Shown: positions 20,535-29,774 of the stretch, piece after piece | Layout of the letters: each line of letters starts with the position of its first letter | How positions within the stretch are numbered: position 1 is the stretch's first letter | Origin: Rhodoplanes sp963712435 | GTDB taxonomy: Bacteria; Pseudomonadota; Alphaproteobacteria; Rhizobiales; Xanthobacteraceae | Assembly: GCA_963712435.1 (NCBI GenBank) | Contig: CAVQIB010000001.1 | Span: 558,001 to 622,000 of the forward strand | Length of the DNA: 64,000 nucleotides | Direction of reading: 5' to 3' | Notes under the pieces: model-generated | Seen by the model: the letters and a program-made list of their open reading frames with translations, nothing else | Databases searched by the model: none | Told to the model about the DNA's origin: nothing | Position numbers and translations under genes: made by a program

Positions 20535-21173
20535 TCACTCCGCCGCCACCAGCCCCACACGCGAATGATGCGCGTACGTCTTCCAGGTCGGCCGGTAATC
20601 GTCGTCCGCCTGGTTGCCCCAGGTCGCCCAGCCCTTGCGCGTGCCGCGGGCGAATAATTCCAGAAAGGGCCGCGGCGAACAGGCCTCGATGATCGCGTAC
20701 TGCTCGTCGGGCTTGCGCGAATGCTCGCGCTTGCGGGTGGCGAGATAGTTCACCTGCCGGCGGCCGGGCGCGAGCGTGCGCGCGTTCTTGCCTTGACGCC
20801 GAACAGGATCAGTTCGGTGACATTGCGGAAGTAGAAGCCGACGCCGCGGCCGTCCGGGCCCGCCGTCCTTGCGCACCTTGTGCCAGACGAGGTTGGACTT
20901 GTAGGTGAAGCCCCAGGCCTGCATCACCGCAATGCCTTCCGGCAGCAGCGCGTTCGGGCACCACAGATAAAGATGCGCCGTCTCGCGCGTGACCGCCGCC
21001 ACCGGCAGCGCACCGATCTCCTCGAAGCTCAGCGTGGCGTAACGCGCCAGCCGCTTGTGCTCCGGCGCGACCTTTCCGGTCTTGTTGGTGAATTGCCACG
21101 GCGGGTCGGCGAGCACCGTGGAAAACCGCCGACTGCCGGCGAAGCCCAGAAGATCGATGCCCGCCGCATGCAT
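20535..21173 (-). CDS. MT-A70-family adenine DNA methyltransferase
   Basis: An N6-adenine methyltransferase of the MT-A70 type. The catalytic motif DPPW lies in FSTVLADPPWQFTNKTGK; it is followed by ETAHLYLWCPNALLPEGI and YKSNLVWHKVRKDGG. The downstream part, VNYLATRKREHSRKPDEQY, is the usual continuation. Between 20790 and 20870 the frame is lost and regained: relatives read GRGVGFYFRNVTELILFGVK there, recoverable with one extra base near GGCCCGGAC and one missing base near AAGGCAAG. Two compensating indels suggest an intact gene. ATG 21173 has GGAGG 8 bp upstream. It is divergent from a BglII-like endonuclease and is probably its protective partner. Confidence 0.8.
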   Translation of the reverse strand: MHAAGIDLLGFAGSRRFSTVLADPPWQFTNKTGKVAPEHKRLARYATLSFEEIGALPVAAVTRETAHLYLWCPNALLPEGIAVMQAWGFTYKSNLVWHKVRKDGGPGRPRRRLLLPQCHRTDPVRRQGKNARTLAPGRRQVNYLATRKREHSRKPDEQYAIIEACSPRPFLELFARGTRKGWATWGNQADDDYRPTWKTYAHHSRVGLVAAE

Positions 21174-21317
21174 GGTGGTATCCTCCAAACTCACGCTTCC
21201 GCTCACTAAGGTTTCGCAGAAGATGCGACCCGCACCCATGCCAATTTACGATGTTCCCTGTCTGTTCTCAAGATATCCTGTGGTCAATCGCGAGAAATTT
21301 CCCGCACGGCGGCGCCC

Positions 21318-22129
21318 ATGCTCGATCGGCTGATTTCGCAAGGCTTTCAGGTCGATTTCCGCTCGCATGCCAAAGCCATTCTCGGCGTGGACTTCCCCGA
21401 GGTCGCGGCGCAGCTCGAGGACGTTCTGCTGGCGTCGACCATTCCGATCGAGGAAATCATCGGTTCGGGAGGCGGCGAGACGAAAGGCACGCAAAGGCTA
21501 CGGAATGCGCTGAAGCGATCGGGGTGGCGCAAGCACAATTTCGTCGTTCAGCAGATCATCGACGGGATCGAGCGCGAAGCTCAGTCGCACGAGGTCGATC
21601 ATGTCCGCACCTTCGAGAGTGGAACGGTGGCGCTGGAGATCGAGTGGAACAATAAGGATCCTTTCTTCGACCGCGACCTTGAAAACTTCAAGCGGCTGCA
21701 TGCCGACGGCGCGATTTCGCTGGGGGTCATCATCACCCGCGGCGCCGGCCTGCAGAACGAGATGCGAAATCTGGTCCGCCGGTTTGCCGATGAGAAAGAG
21801 ATCAACGCGCCCGTCGACATGGAGCGGATCGGGCTATATCCCACGCGGCGGCAGATCGAAGAGGTGCGCAAGCGCGTGGAGCGCGAGAAGAACCCGGTGC
21901 CGTTTCGCGACGCCTGGGTCGAGCACTTCGTCAGCGACAAGTTTGGCGCCGCCACAACGCACTGGAGCAAGCTCGAAGCGCGGGTGCAGCGCGGGGTGGG
22001 CAATCCGTGCCCGCTGGTGCTGATCGGCCTGCCTGCCTCGATCGTCACTTTCGGCGAAAAAAGTCGGCAACGATCGAGAAGCTGCTGGTCGAGGGCCAGG
22101 AGACCGAAGACCACAGCGGCATGGATTAA
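21318..22129 (+). CDS. BglII/BstYI-family type II restriction endonuclease
   Basis: About 270 residues resembling the BglII/BstYI endonuclease family. The N-terminus (LISQGFQVDFRSHAKAIL, then IPIEEIIGSGGGETKGTQRL) and the catalytic region VALEIEWNNKDPFFDRDL (acidic ExE near the usual ExQ/ExK position) support this. The last 20 residues are out of frame: a run of six A at about 22061-22066 needs one more A to give ATIEKLLVEGQETEDHSG and TAA at 22127-22129. The missing base is most simply a homopolymer error. Enzymes of this family cut RGATCY or AGATCT; the specificity here is not known. The neighbouring MT-A70 methylase would complete a type II R-M system. Confidence 0.75.
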
Positions 22130-22212
22130 TCGATGGGGGCGAGCGACAGGTAACGAGTACGCTGCGCAAAAGGTAAATTCGCTGAACCGGGCTCTGAGCG
22201 CTCCGTCCCCCA

Positions 22213-22548
22213 TCACTCCTTCAGCGGATCGTGCCCCCAGTTCATCAGGCTGTAGCGCCAGCGCGTGCCGGCGACGTCGCCGCCGGGGCGCTGGGCGAGA
22301 TGGCGATGCACGTAGCCGATCGTCCTGCGCATATGCGCGTAGTCGTCGTCGCTCAACGCGCCTGCGGTCTTGCGCTTGATCGCGACGATGCGCCGGCCCG
22401 ACTGGTGACCGACCGTCTCGTCCTCGCCCTCATGGGTCCATCCGACGCTCCGGCTCTCCTCGGTTCCGAGCCAGCGTTCGAGCTCCGCCGGGCTCATATT
22501 GGCCGCAGCGCGGAACTCGTCGCGGATGGTCTTGCGGTCGTCCGTCAT
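22213..22548 (-). CDS. DUF3140-like small protein
   Basis: An acidic/basic mixed 111-residue protein matching the DUF3140 pattern: an N-terminal helix (IRDEFRAAANMSPAELERWL), then GHQSGRRIVAIKRK and LSDDDYAHMRRTIGYVHRHL. The C-terminal extension (TRWRYSLMNWGHDPLKE) is typical of alphaproteobacterial members. It is preceded by a DUF5872-like gene whose TGA overlaps its ATG (22545-22548), so translation is probably coupled. The function is unknown; DUF3140 proteins are often described as putative DNA-binding. No membrane segment or signal is seen. Confidence 0.7.
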   Translation of the reverse strand: MTDDRKTIRDEFRAAANMSPAELERWLGTEESRSVGWTHEGEDETVGHQSGRRIVAIKRKTAGALSDDDYAHMRRTIGYVHRHLAQRPGGDVAGTRWRYSLMNWGHDPLKE

Positions 22549-23129
22549 CCCCTCGCCTTCGACAGCGCCAGCGCAAGCTCGCGCTTGCTCATGGCCGCGC
22601 GCCCGGGAATGCGCTTGCGCCTCGCCTCGGCGTAAAGCGCGGCCTTGCTCGGCGCGCCTTGCCCGTCCCTGCCTTGCCGGGCTTTGGTCGCAGCGCCGCT
22701 GCGCCGCGAGGCGCCGCGCGCCGCGGCGCCGTGCGGGGCGCGGTGCTTCGCCGTTCGCTTTCCGATGTCGGCAGGCTGGCGGGAGAACTGCTTGCCCTTG
22801 CGCGTGTCGCGCCGCTTCTTGTCCGTGGTGCGGCCGTAATCCGCCGCGCTCAAGCTCTCCCGCGCCTTTTTCGGGAGGTAGCGCTCGCCGGTGTCGACGC
22901 TGCGCCGGCCGGAGCGCGTGCCCCAGTCCTCGTTCGTCCACTGGTTCAGGCTGTTGTCCTTGCGCCGCTCGCCGATATAGCCGCCGCCCCGGCGCTTGTA
23001 GGCCTGGACCGCGAGTTGCGCCTTGCGCGCCGACCATTGGCCCGGCCGCCCGCCTTTGTCGCCGGTCGTGACCTCGCGCTTCACCCGCTCCCAGAGCGCC
23101 GGATCTGCGCGCTTTGCTCGCGTGCCCAT
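22545..23129 (-). CDS. DUF5872-like basic protein
   Basis: A very Lys/Arg-rich protein of about 194 residues. Characteristic strings include REVTTGDKGGRPGQWSARKA, QLAVQAYKRRGGGYIG, NQWTNEDWGTRSG and GERYLPKKARESLS, which I associate with DUF5872. The C-terminus carries AALYAEARRKRIPGRAAMS followed by KRELALALSKARG, resembling the short helical motif at the end of many histone-like or Rho-N-type proteins. ATG 23129 matches the family start better than the longer frame. It is co-transcribed with the DUF3140-like gene (ATGA overlap). A nucleic-acid-binding role is likely from charge but unproven. Confidence 0.65.
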   Translation of the reverse strand: MGTRAKRADPALWERVKREVTTGDKGGRPGQWSARKAQLAVQAYKRRGGGYIGERRKDNSLNQWTNEDWGTRSGRRSVDTGERYLPKKARESLSAADYGRTTDKKRRDTRKGKQFSRQPADIGKRTAKHRAPHGAAARGASRRSGAATKARQGRDGQGAPSKAALYAEARRKRIPGRAAMSKRELALALSKARG

Positions 23130-23242
23130 GCCGCACCAACCGCCGCGGCAGCGTTGCGTTCCGGGCCGGAACACACGCCTCGCGTGGCCTCGGAGCCGGG
23201 GCCGTCAGCCACTTCGCGGCTACGCTCTCGCCGTGGCTCCCT

Positions 23243-24406
23243 TCACACGCCGGCCTCCGCCTTGCGCCAGCCCAGCGCGACGACGAGCGCCATCAGCGCG
23301 AGCATGGCGAGCGTCATGGCGACGGCGGCGGGCCAGCCGAAACTCTGCCAGGCAAGGCCGGGAAGCGAGGCGCCCGCGCTGCCGCCCACATAGAACGCGG
23401 TGACGTAGAGCCCCACCGCGGAGGAGCGCCCCACCTGCGCGGTCGCCGTCACCGCGCTGGTCGACACGGCCTGGCACATCATCCCGCACATGGCGCACAG
23501 CGTCAGCCCGGCGATGATGACGGCGAGCGAGGGCGCGAGCAGCAAGAGCGCGCCCACGGCCCAGACCGCGATCAGCCCGAGCACGAAAGCGCGACGCCCG
23601 AGCCGCCCGACCGCGCGCCCGACCAGCGGGGCGGTGGCGGTCCCGGCGAGATAGGTGACGAAGATCGCGCCCAGCATCGACGGGGTGAGCAGATAGGGCG
23701 GCGCGGCGAGATGGAAGCTCACATAGGTGAAGATCGCCATGAAGTTGAACAGCACGCCGAAGCCGACGGCGTAGAAGGCGAGCAGCCGCGGATCGCGCAG
23801 ATTGCGCGCCATCTGCCGCAGCGACGCCAGGAACCCGTCGCTGCGCACGAAGCGGCGCTCGGGTTCGAGCAGCAGCGCGAAGGCGACGCCGCCGATCAGC
23901 GTGAGCGCGGCGAGCGACGCAAGCGCGGGCCGCCAGCCGATCAGGTCGGTCAGCACGCCGGGGATGAATCGGCCGGAAAAGCCGCCGAGGCTCGACCCCG
24001 ACACATAGAGGCCGGCGACGCCCGGCACCTCCGCCGGCGGCCATTCGTCGCCGATATAGGCGACCGTGACGGCGAAGATCGGCGGCAGCAGCAATCCCTG
24101 GACGAAGCGCCAGAGGATGAGTTCGTCCACGCTGGCGGCGGTCGCCACCATCGCCATCGGCGCGGCGAGCGCGATCATCGCGCAGGCGATCACGCGCTTG
24201 CGCCCGAGCACGTCGGCGACCGCGCCGGTGAACGGGGCGGTCAGCGCGATGGCCAGGGAGCTCGCCGTCATCACCGCGCTGATGCGTCCGGCGCTCGCGC
24301 CGAATTCTCGCGCGAGCAGCGGCAGCAGCGCCTGCGGCGAATACAGATTGAGGAAGGCGCAGAAGCCGGCAAGCGCAATCGCGAGACGGCGGGCGTCGAG
24401 ACTCAT
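23243..24406 (-). CDS. MFS transporter (YnfM/multidrug type)
   Basis: A 387-residue major facilitator transporter with about 12 hydrophobic segments. The inter-helix 2-3 motif is seen as GAVADVLGRKRVIACA, and the second half has GRAVGRLGRRAFVLGL. Such proteins export small molecules or arabinose-like compounds; the substrate cannot be predicted. The start ATG 24406 overlaps the stop of the upstream kinase-like gene by four bases (ATGA). The two therefore form an operon, which could indicate a phosphorylating or ATP-binding partner, but many alphaproteobacteria show such pairs without known linkage. Confidence 0.85.
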   Translation of the reverse strand: MSLDARRLAIALAGFCAFLNLYSPQALLPLLAREFGASAGRISAVMTASSLAIALTAPFTGAVADVLGRKRVIACAMIALAAPMAMVATAASVDELILWRFVQGLLLPPIFAVTVAYIGDEWPPAEVPGVAGLYVSGSSLGGFSGRFIPGVLTDLIGWRPALASLAALTLIGGVAFALLLEPERRFVRSDGFLASLRQMARNLRDPRLLAFYAVGFGVLFNFMAIFTYVSFHLAAPPYLLTPSMLGAIFVTYLAGTATAPLVGRAVGRLGRRAFVLGLIAVWAVGALLLLAPSLAVIIAGLTLCAMCGMMCQAVSTSAVTATAQVGRSSAVGLYVTAFYVGGSAGASLPGLAWQSFGWPAAVAMTLAMLALMALVVALGWRKAEAGV

Positions 24407-25950
24407 CGGCGCCCCGCCTGCTTGAGATGGTCGAGCGCGCGCGCAAGCGTCTGCTCGGGCGGGCCGGATGCGTCGATGGTCGTCCAGTCCAGCACGCCGA
24501 GATCGTAATGCTCCTGCCGGCGCGCGATCGCCTCGTCGGCGTCGGAGGCGTCGTGCATGCGCACCTTCACGCGCTCCACGCGGGATTCGAGATCGGCCGT
24601 CAGGAACAGGCCGATGAACCGCACCCCGGTCGCCCGCGCCGCGTCGGCGATCGCCCGCCGCTGCTCCACGCGCGCAAACACCGCGTCGACCACCGCCGAG
24701 TGCCCGGCCGCCGCGGGCCGCCGCACCTCCTCGACGAGGGTCGCATAGATGTAGTCCGTCACCTCCGTGCGATAGGCGTCGAGCGACAGGGTCGCCGTCT
24801 CGGCGACGCCGAAGATCGCCTTGCGCTTGGTGTCCGAGCGCAGGACGACCGCGCCCGGAAGCGGCTCGATATGCGGGGCGAGCATGCGCGCCAGGATCGA
24901 CTTGCCGGTGCCCGAGAGGCCGCCGACCGCGACGATCAGCGGCGGCGGCGGCGCAATCAGCCTGCACGCCATCCGGAAATATTTGCGCGCCGATTCCGCG
25001 ATCGCGGCGCCGTCATTGGCGGGGGAAATCGGCCGCGCAGCCGTGACCTTGGCGCGGATCGCCGCCCGCAGCGAGAGGAACAGCGGCAGCGCCGCAAGCC
25101 CGTCGAAGTCCTCGATTCGCCGCGTCTCGGCGAGATAGCGGTTGAGCACCACATTCGCCGCCGGCGTCAGATCGCGCTCGACCAGGTCCATCAGCAGGAA
25201 GGCGAGGTCGTAGAGCACGTCGCCCGCCGCGACGAGCGGATCGAATTCGAGCGCGTCGAAGGGGACCGGGTCGCCGTCGATCAGCGCGATATTGCCAAGA
25301 TGCAGATCGCCATGCCCGCGCCGCACGAGGCCAAGCCGCCCGCGCGTGATGAGCAGCGGGCGGACCTTCCTCAGCGCAGCGAAGGTCGCGCGCGTCAGCG
25401 CCTCGCGCTCGGACGGGCGGTAGAGCGCCTCGCTTGCGGCGAACGCCGTCTCGTTCTGCCCGATATAGGAGGCGAGCGCCTCGATCCATGGCGCATCCTC
25501 GACGACCGGGGCGCGCGCATGGGCGGCGGCGACCGTGCGGGCGAGCTTGTCGGCGAGCGCAAGATCGATGCCGCCGCGCTCGGCGATCTGGTCGAGCGTC
25601 TGCGTCTCGTCGAAACGCCACATCTCGACGGCCCACTCCACCGGCTCGCCCGCCCCGCCGATCGCGAGCCCCCCATCCGCCGCGCGGGTGATGGCGAGGA
25701 CGCCGCGGTAGAGATCGGGGGCGAAGGGGCGGTTAGCCTCGATTTCAGCCTTGCAGGCCGCCTTGCGCTTGGCGAGCGTGGAAAAATCCAGAAAAGGGAA
25801 GCGCACCGCCCGCTTGACCTTGAGCGCGCGCTCCCCCGCCAAGAACACCGAGGCCGCGTGGGTGTCGATGCGCTTGACGGCGGCGCCGCCATGCGTCGCC
25901 GGATCGGCGAGAAACGCGAAAACCTGCTGCTGCATGTCGGCTGAGTTCAT
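24403..25950 (-). CDS. bifunctional aminoglycoside phosphotransferase-like / AAA kinase protein
   Basis: A 515-residue two-domain protein. The N-terminal half is phosphotransferase-like with the catalytic loop RRGHGDLHLGNIALIDG and DALEFDPLVAAGDVLYDLAF. The C-terminal half is a P-loop kinase domain with Walker A in VGGLSGTGKSILARML and a following VVLRSDTKRKAIFG. This architecture is common in proteobacteria as an uncharacterised family annotated as AAA family ATPase or bifunctional aminoglycoside phosphotransferase/ATP-binding protein. No resistance role is established. It is the first gene of a unit with the MFS transporter. Confidence 0.85.
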   Translation of the reverse strand: MNSADMQQQVFAFLADPATHGGAAVKRIDTHAASVFLAGERALKVKRAVRFPFLDFSTLAKRKAACKAEIEANRPFAPDLYRGVLAITRAADGGLAIGGAGEPVEWAVEMWRFDETQTLDQIAERGGIDLALADKLARTVAAAHARAPVVEDAPWIEALASYIGQNETAFAASEALYRPSEREALTRATFAALRKVRPLLITRGRLGLVRRGHGDLHLGNIALIDGDPVPFDALEFDPLVAAGDVLYDLAFLLMDLVERDLTPAANVVLNRYLAETRRIEDFDGLAALPLFLSLRAAIRAKVTAARPISPANDGAAIAESARKYFRMACRLIAPPPPLIVAVGGLSGTGKSILARMLAPHIEPLPGAVVLRSDTKRKAIFGVAETATLSLDAYRTEVTDYIYATLVEEVRRPAAAGHSAVVDAVFARVEQRRAIADAARATGVRFIGLFLTADLESRVERVKVRMHDASDADEAIARRQEHYDLGVLDWTTIDASGPPEQTLARALDHLKQAGRR

Positions 25951-26164
25951 GGGACGCCCGGGCGGACCGATGGGAGGGCCCGTTTAGCACAACGCTCTTG
26001 CGATATCCCGTTGACTTGTTTGTGCGTGGGGCGCTCGTGCCCCGTAAAGCGCCATGCCGGCATGCAAAATATAGCCGGCCAGAACCGATCCAGATCAAGA
26101 ACCAAGCCTTCTGCCACCGCCAAAATCTCACTATCTTCCGGTCGGAGGGAATTGGAGCAATCGC

Positions 26165-26560
26165 ATGACCCGGCTGCCGCACGAGCTGAAACGCATCCGA
26201 CTGAATCTCGCCCGTTCGAAGGAGTTCCCGCTCGGCTCGGCGCGGCACGGCTACGAGTTCGTCGCTCCCCTCGACGGCGCCGGCCATATCGACCCGCATC
26301 TGTGGCACAAGCATCGCGAGCACTGCCGCGTGCGCCGCTTCTGGGGAGATGACGAGGAGCTCGGCCGCCTCGTGCACAAGCCGGGCGGCAAGGAGCATGC
26401 GCGCTGGGTGTTCGACTATGACGATGCCGCCGATGAGGACGACGAGGCGGGCTACCGCTTCGGAAGCCATGCCTTCCGGCCGGGCGAATATGTCTCGATC
26501 CGCGACGAGGACGGAGAGCTGCACACCTTCCAGGTCGCGTCGGTGGAGCCGGCGACCTGA
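26165..26560 (+). CDS. conserved hypothetical protein (131 aa)
   Basis: A 131-residue soluble protein rich in Asp/Glu and His, with no signal peptide. Recognisable strings include LNLARSKEFPLGSARHGYEF, HIDPHLWHKHREHCRVRRFW and FRPGEYVSIRDEDGELHTF. Proteins like this are common in Hyphomicrobiales next to unrelated genes, but I know of no assigned function. It stands alone in the opposite direction to its neighbours. Codon use matches the surroundings, so it is likely real. Start ATG 26165 follows GGAGCAATCGC, with GGAG at a workable distance. Confidence 0.65.
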   Translation: MTRLPHELKRIRLNLARSKEFPLGSARHGYEFVAPLDGAGHIDPHLWHKHREHCRVRRFWGDDEELGRLVHKPGGKEHARWVFDYDDAADEDDEAGYRFGSHAFRPGEYVSIRDEDGELHTFQVASVEPAT

Positions 26561-26982
26561 ACCGGCGCTCGGCCGGGAAACCGGCGTGCCGTCCACCGCT
26601 TCGTGGGCCGGGCACGGCGCAGCGTAAGCGCTTGCGCCGCTGACAACCCGTCATACGCGGGCTTGACCAGCTGCTGTCCGGTTCGCCCCTCTGATCGTCA
26701 TGCTCCGCGCAAGCGGAGCATCCAGTAAACAAGCGGATGCTTGACGATTCCCTCAAAGACCGGGGTGACTGGATCGTCCGCCTGCGCGAACGATGACAAC
26801 AGCCAGGTTGGCGACACTCCCGAACCCGGCGAACACGCCGTGACGCCGTACATCCAATTCCGCCGCATTCGGCAAACCGCAACCGGACAGGCGTGGGTCA
26901 AGCTCGGCAATGACGGTTGGTATGGATCAACGCCGCCCATCCCTCACCTCCGAACCCGCACGACGGATCGCGCATCTCCGCC
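26561..26982. repeat. 422-bp gene-free stretch with two-hairpin repeat (copy 1)
   Basis: No gene is visible. Positions 26698-26801 hold TGCTCCGCGCAAGCGGAGCA, then CCAGTAAACA, then GGATCGTCCGCCTGCGCGAA and GATGACAACA. The same modules occur in reverse at 32035-32141. The unit is a two-hairpin mosaic repeat. Confidence 0.7.
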
Positions 26983-27468
26983 TCACGGAATGTAAGTGGA
27001 GTAGACGTAGTCCTGGTCTTTTTTCGGCTCGTGACACGCAAAGCACTGTTTGGCGGCGTCGGTCACCAGCGGCTTGTTGGGGTCCCCGCCCTCCCAGAGC
27101 TGAAAACCCCAGCCGCCGGTGGATGCATACTTTTTTGAGTCCTTCACCATCAGGGCCAACGCCTTGCGCGCGCCTTCCACATAAGACCCGTCGTCGATGG
27201 TGAAGTCATGCAAGTCGGTTACGAACATTGATTTGTCGGGATACGGACCACCCTTCTTGAGCGCGGCCTCTCCGACCGCGTTGACATAGACATTGTGCAT
27301 CCCGCCGAGTGAGGCGAACAGCGGACTCGCTTTGTCGACGATCATCGTGTTGACGTGAAACCAGCGCCGATAGCCGGTCGGCGGCTTCAGCGTGTCGGCG
27401 GGCTCCGCAGGGAACGAGACAAGGGCAAGCAGGAGCGTTCCCGCAAGCAAGCGCAATGTCTGCAGCAT
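26983..27468 (-). CDS. cytochrome P460-family protein
   Basis: A 161-residue exported haem protein. A signal peptide (LLAGTLLLALVSFPAEPADT) is followed by the P460 domain (GYRRWFHVNTMIVDK, FVTDLHDFTIDDGSYVEGAR, GWGFQLWEGG). The c-type haem motif CFACH (CXXCH) lies at about residues 142-146. Family members oxidise hydroxylamine or bind NO in the periplasm. No nitrification genes are nearby, so NO/hydroxylamine detoxification is the more cautious guess. Start ATG 27468 places the signal peptide correctly. Confidence 0.85.
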   Translation of the reverse strand: MLQTLRLLAGTLLLALVSFPAEPADTLKPPTGYRRWFHVNTMIVDKASPLFASLGGMHNVYVNAVGEAALKKGGPYPDKSMFVTDLHDFTIDDGSYVEGARKALALMVKDSKKYASTGGWGFQLWEGGDPNKPLVTDAAKQCFACHEPKKDQDYVYSTYIP

Positions 27469-27599
27469 GGTTGCGCCCTTCCACCGGTTCGGAAGCGCCG
27501 CGTGCGCGAACGCGACTGAGGACGCGCAGCACGGACGCAATCCGTTCTCGAGACATGCCGGCCAGCCCGGCATGACGATAGCAGCCGGGCGCTGCTGCA

Positions 27600-29774
27600 T
27601 CACAAGAAGCTCATCGGGTCAATATCGATCTCGCGCTTGACGCCGCCGGTCGGCTTGGGCGCCGCGGCGAGCCAGCGCCGCAGATAGGCGGAGAGGTCGA
27701 AGCCGCGCGGCGAACGCACGAGGATGCGGAAGCGATGGCGTCCGCGCACGACCGCGATCGGCGCCTCCGCCGGGCCGAGCACGCGCACCCGTTCGTCGCG
27801 CGGAGCAGCCGCGGCGAGCTTGCGCGCATCGCCTTCAGCCCCGGCGCGGTCGCCGGCGCTGACGATCAGGCTCGCCAGCCGCCCGAACGGGGGATACTGG
27901 GCCTGCTCGCGCGCGGCGATCTCGCTTGCATAGAACGCCTCGCGATCGCCCGCGATCAGCGCGCGCATCACCGGATGGTCCGGCTGATGCGTCTGGATCA
28001 GCGCATGGCCGCGGCCTTCCTCGCGGCCGGCGCGGCCCGCCACCTGGTGCAGAAGCTGGAAGGTGCGCTCGACCGCGCGCGGGTCGCCATTGGCGAGCCC
28101 GAGATCGGCGTCGACGACGCCGACCAGGTTGAGCTTGGGGAAATGGTGTCCCTTGGCGACGAGCTGCGTGCCGATCACGATATCGACGCGCCCCTCCTCG
28201 ATGTCGCGCAGCTCGTCGCGCAGCCGCTCGACCGAGGTGACGAGGTCGCTCGACATCACGAGCAGGCGCGCGCCGGGGAAGAGCGCCGCCACCTCTTCGG
28301 CGAGCCGCTCCACGCCCGGGCCGCAGGCGGCGAAGCTGTCGACCGCCTGGCAATGCGGGCACGCCGGCGGGTGCGGCATCGCAAAGCCGCAATGATGGCA
28401 CACGAGCCGCCGCCGGAAGCGGTGATCGACCAGCCAGGCATCGCAGTTCGGACAGGCGAAGCGATAGCCGCAGGCGCGGCAGAGCGTGAGCGGCGCATAG
28501 CCGCGCCGGTTGAGAAAGAGCAGCGCCTGCTGTCCCCGTTCGAGCGCAAGCGTGACCTCTTGGGCGAGCCGGGGCGCGATGAAGCGGCCGCGCGGCGGCC
28601 CCTCGCGGGTGAGGTCGATCGCCTCGACGATGGGCAAAGTCTGGCCGCCGAAGCGCTCCGGCAAAGCGAGCCGCCGGTAGCGCCCGCGCCGGGCGTTCAC
28701 CTCGGTTTCGACCGAGGGCGTCGCGGAGGCGAGCACGATCGGGATCTGCGCGACATGGGCGCGGACCACGGCCATGTCGCGGGCGTGATAGCGCACGCCG
28801 TCCTCCTGCTTGTAGGCTGGGTCGTGCTCTTCGTCGACGACGATGAGGCCGAGATCGGCGAAAGGCAGGAACAGCGCGGAGCGCGCGCCCGCGACCACGC
28901 TCGCTTCGCCGGCGGACACCGCGCGCCAGGTGCGCGCGCGCTTGCGCGGGGACAGCTCGGAATGCCATTCGGCCGGGCGCACGCCGAAACGCGCGGCGAA
29001 GCGGTCGAGGAACTGCGCGGTGAGCGCAATCTCCGGCATCAGAATGAGGGCCTGCCGGCCGCGCCGCATCGTCTCCGCCACCGCCTCGAAATAGACCTCG
29101 GTCTTGCCCGAGCCGGTGACGCCGTCGAGCAGCGTGACCGAGTAGCCGCCGTCCTGGACGGTCTGCCGCAAGGCGGCCGCCGCCGCGCCCTGCGCCGGCG
29201 CGAATTCCGGGGTGCGGAAATCGGGAACGGGCGCGCGCGCGACCGGCTCGGGCGGGATCGGCAAGGCCTCGAGCGTGCCCTCGTCGATCAGCCCGTCGAT
29301 CACGCCCGGCGACACGCCCGCCTCTTCGGCGGCCTCGCCCTTGCTCCGCATGAGGCGGTCGGCGAGCAGCGTGAGCACACGCGCGCGCGCCGCGGTCATG
29401 CGCGCCGGCGAAGGGCCGGCGAGGCGCACGCCGATGCGCGCCCGCTCGGGCCCGAGCGTTTCGCCCATGCGCAGCGCCATCCGCAGCACCATGCCACGCG
29501 GCGACAGCGTGTAGTCGGCGACCCAATCGATGAAGCGGCGCAGCTCCCCCCGCAGCGGCGGAATGTCGAGCCGGTCGGTGATGTCCTTCAGCCGGTTGTC
29601 GAGCCGCTGATCGGGCGTTTCCTGCTCGCCCCAGACGACGCCTGTGCATGCGCGCGGGCCGAGCGGGACCGTCACGAGATCGCCGGGCGCAAGAATGACG
29701 TCGTCCGGCGCGCGATAGGAATAGGCATGGTCGAGCGCGACCGGAACCAGCACGTCGAGAATGCGCTTCGCCAT
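27600..29774 (-). CDS. priA: primosomal protein N' (PriA helicase)
   Basis: A 724-residue replication-restart helicase that reloads DnaB at stalled forks. The N-terminal DNA-binding domain (VPVALDHAYSYRAPDDV, LGPRACTGVVWG) leads to Walker A (LDGVTGSGKTEVYFEAV) and the DEEH box (IVVDEEHDPAYKQED). The zinc-binding insert has four CxxC pairs (CRAC, CPNC, CHHC, CPHC). It ends with VKREIDIDPMSFL, as in alphaproteobacterial PriA. It is complete and undisturbed. The divergent partner is the XerC-type recombinase. Confidence 0.96.
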   Translation of the reverse strand: MAKRILDVLVPVALDHAYSYRAPDDVILAPGDLVTVPLGPRACTGVVWGEQETPDQRLDNRLKDITDRLDIPPLRGELRRFIDWVADYTLSPRGMVLRMALRMGETLGPERARIGVRLAGPSPARMTAARARVLTLLADRLMRSKGEAAEEAGVSPGVIDGLIDEGTLEALPIPPEPVARAPVPDFRTPEFAPAQGAAAAALRQTVQDGGYSVTLLDGVTGSGKTEVYFEAVAETMRRGRQALILMPEIALTAQFLDRFAARFGVRPAEWHSELSPRKRARTWRAVSAGEASVVAGARSALFLPFADLGLIVVDEEHDPAYKQEDGVRYHARDMAVVRAHVAQIPIVLASATPSVETEVNARRGRYRRLALPERFGGQTLPIVEAIDLTREGPPRGRFIAPRLAQEVTLALERGQQALLFLNRRGYAPLTLCRACGYRFACPNCDAWLVDHRFRRRLVCHHCGFAMPHPPACPHCQAVDSFAACGPGVERLAEEVAALFPGARLLVMSSDLVTSVERLRDELRDIEEGRVDIVIGTQLVAKGHHFPKLNLVGVVDADLGLANGDPRAVERTFQLLHQVAGRAGREEGRGHALIQTHQPDHPVMRALIAGDREAFYASEIAAREQAQYPPFGRLASLIVSAGDRAGAEGDARKLAAAAPRDERVRVLGPAEAPIAVVRGRHRFRILVRSPRGFDLSAYLRRWLAAAPKPTGGVKREIDIDPMSFL

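Noticed and set aside
24403..25950. Antibiotic resistance gene (aminoglycoside phosphotransferase)
   Set aside because: The kinase-like half has the HGDLHLGN loop, but the fused P-loop domain identifies a widespread uncharacterised family; resistance is not supported.
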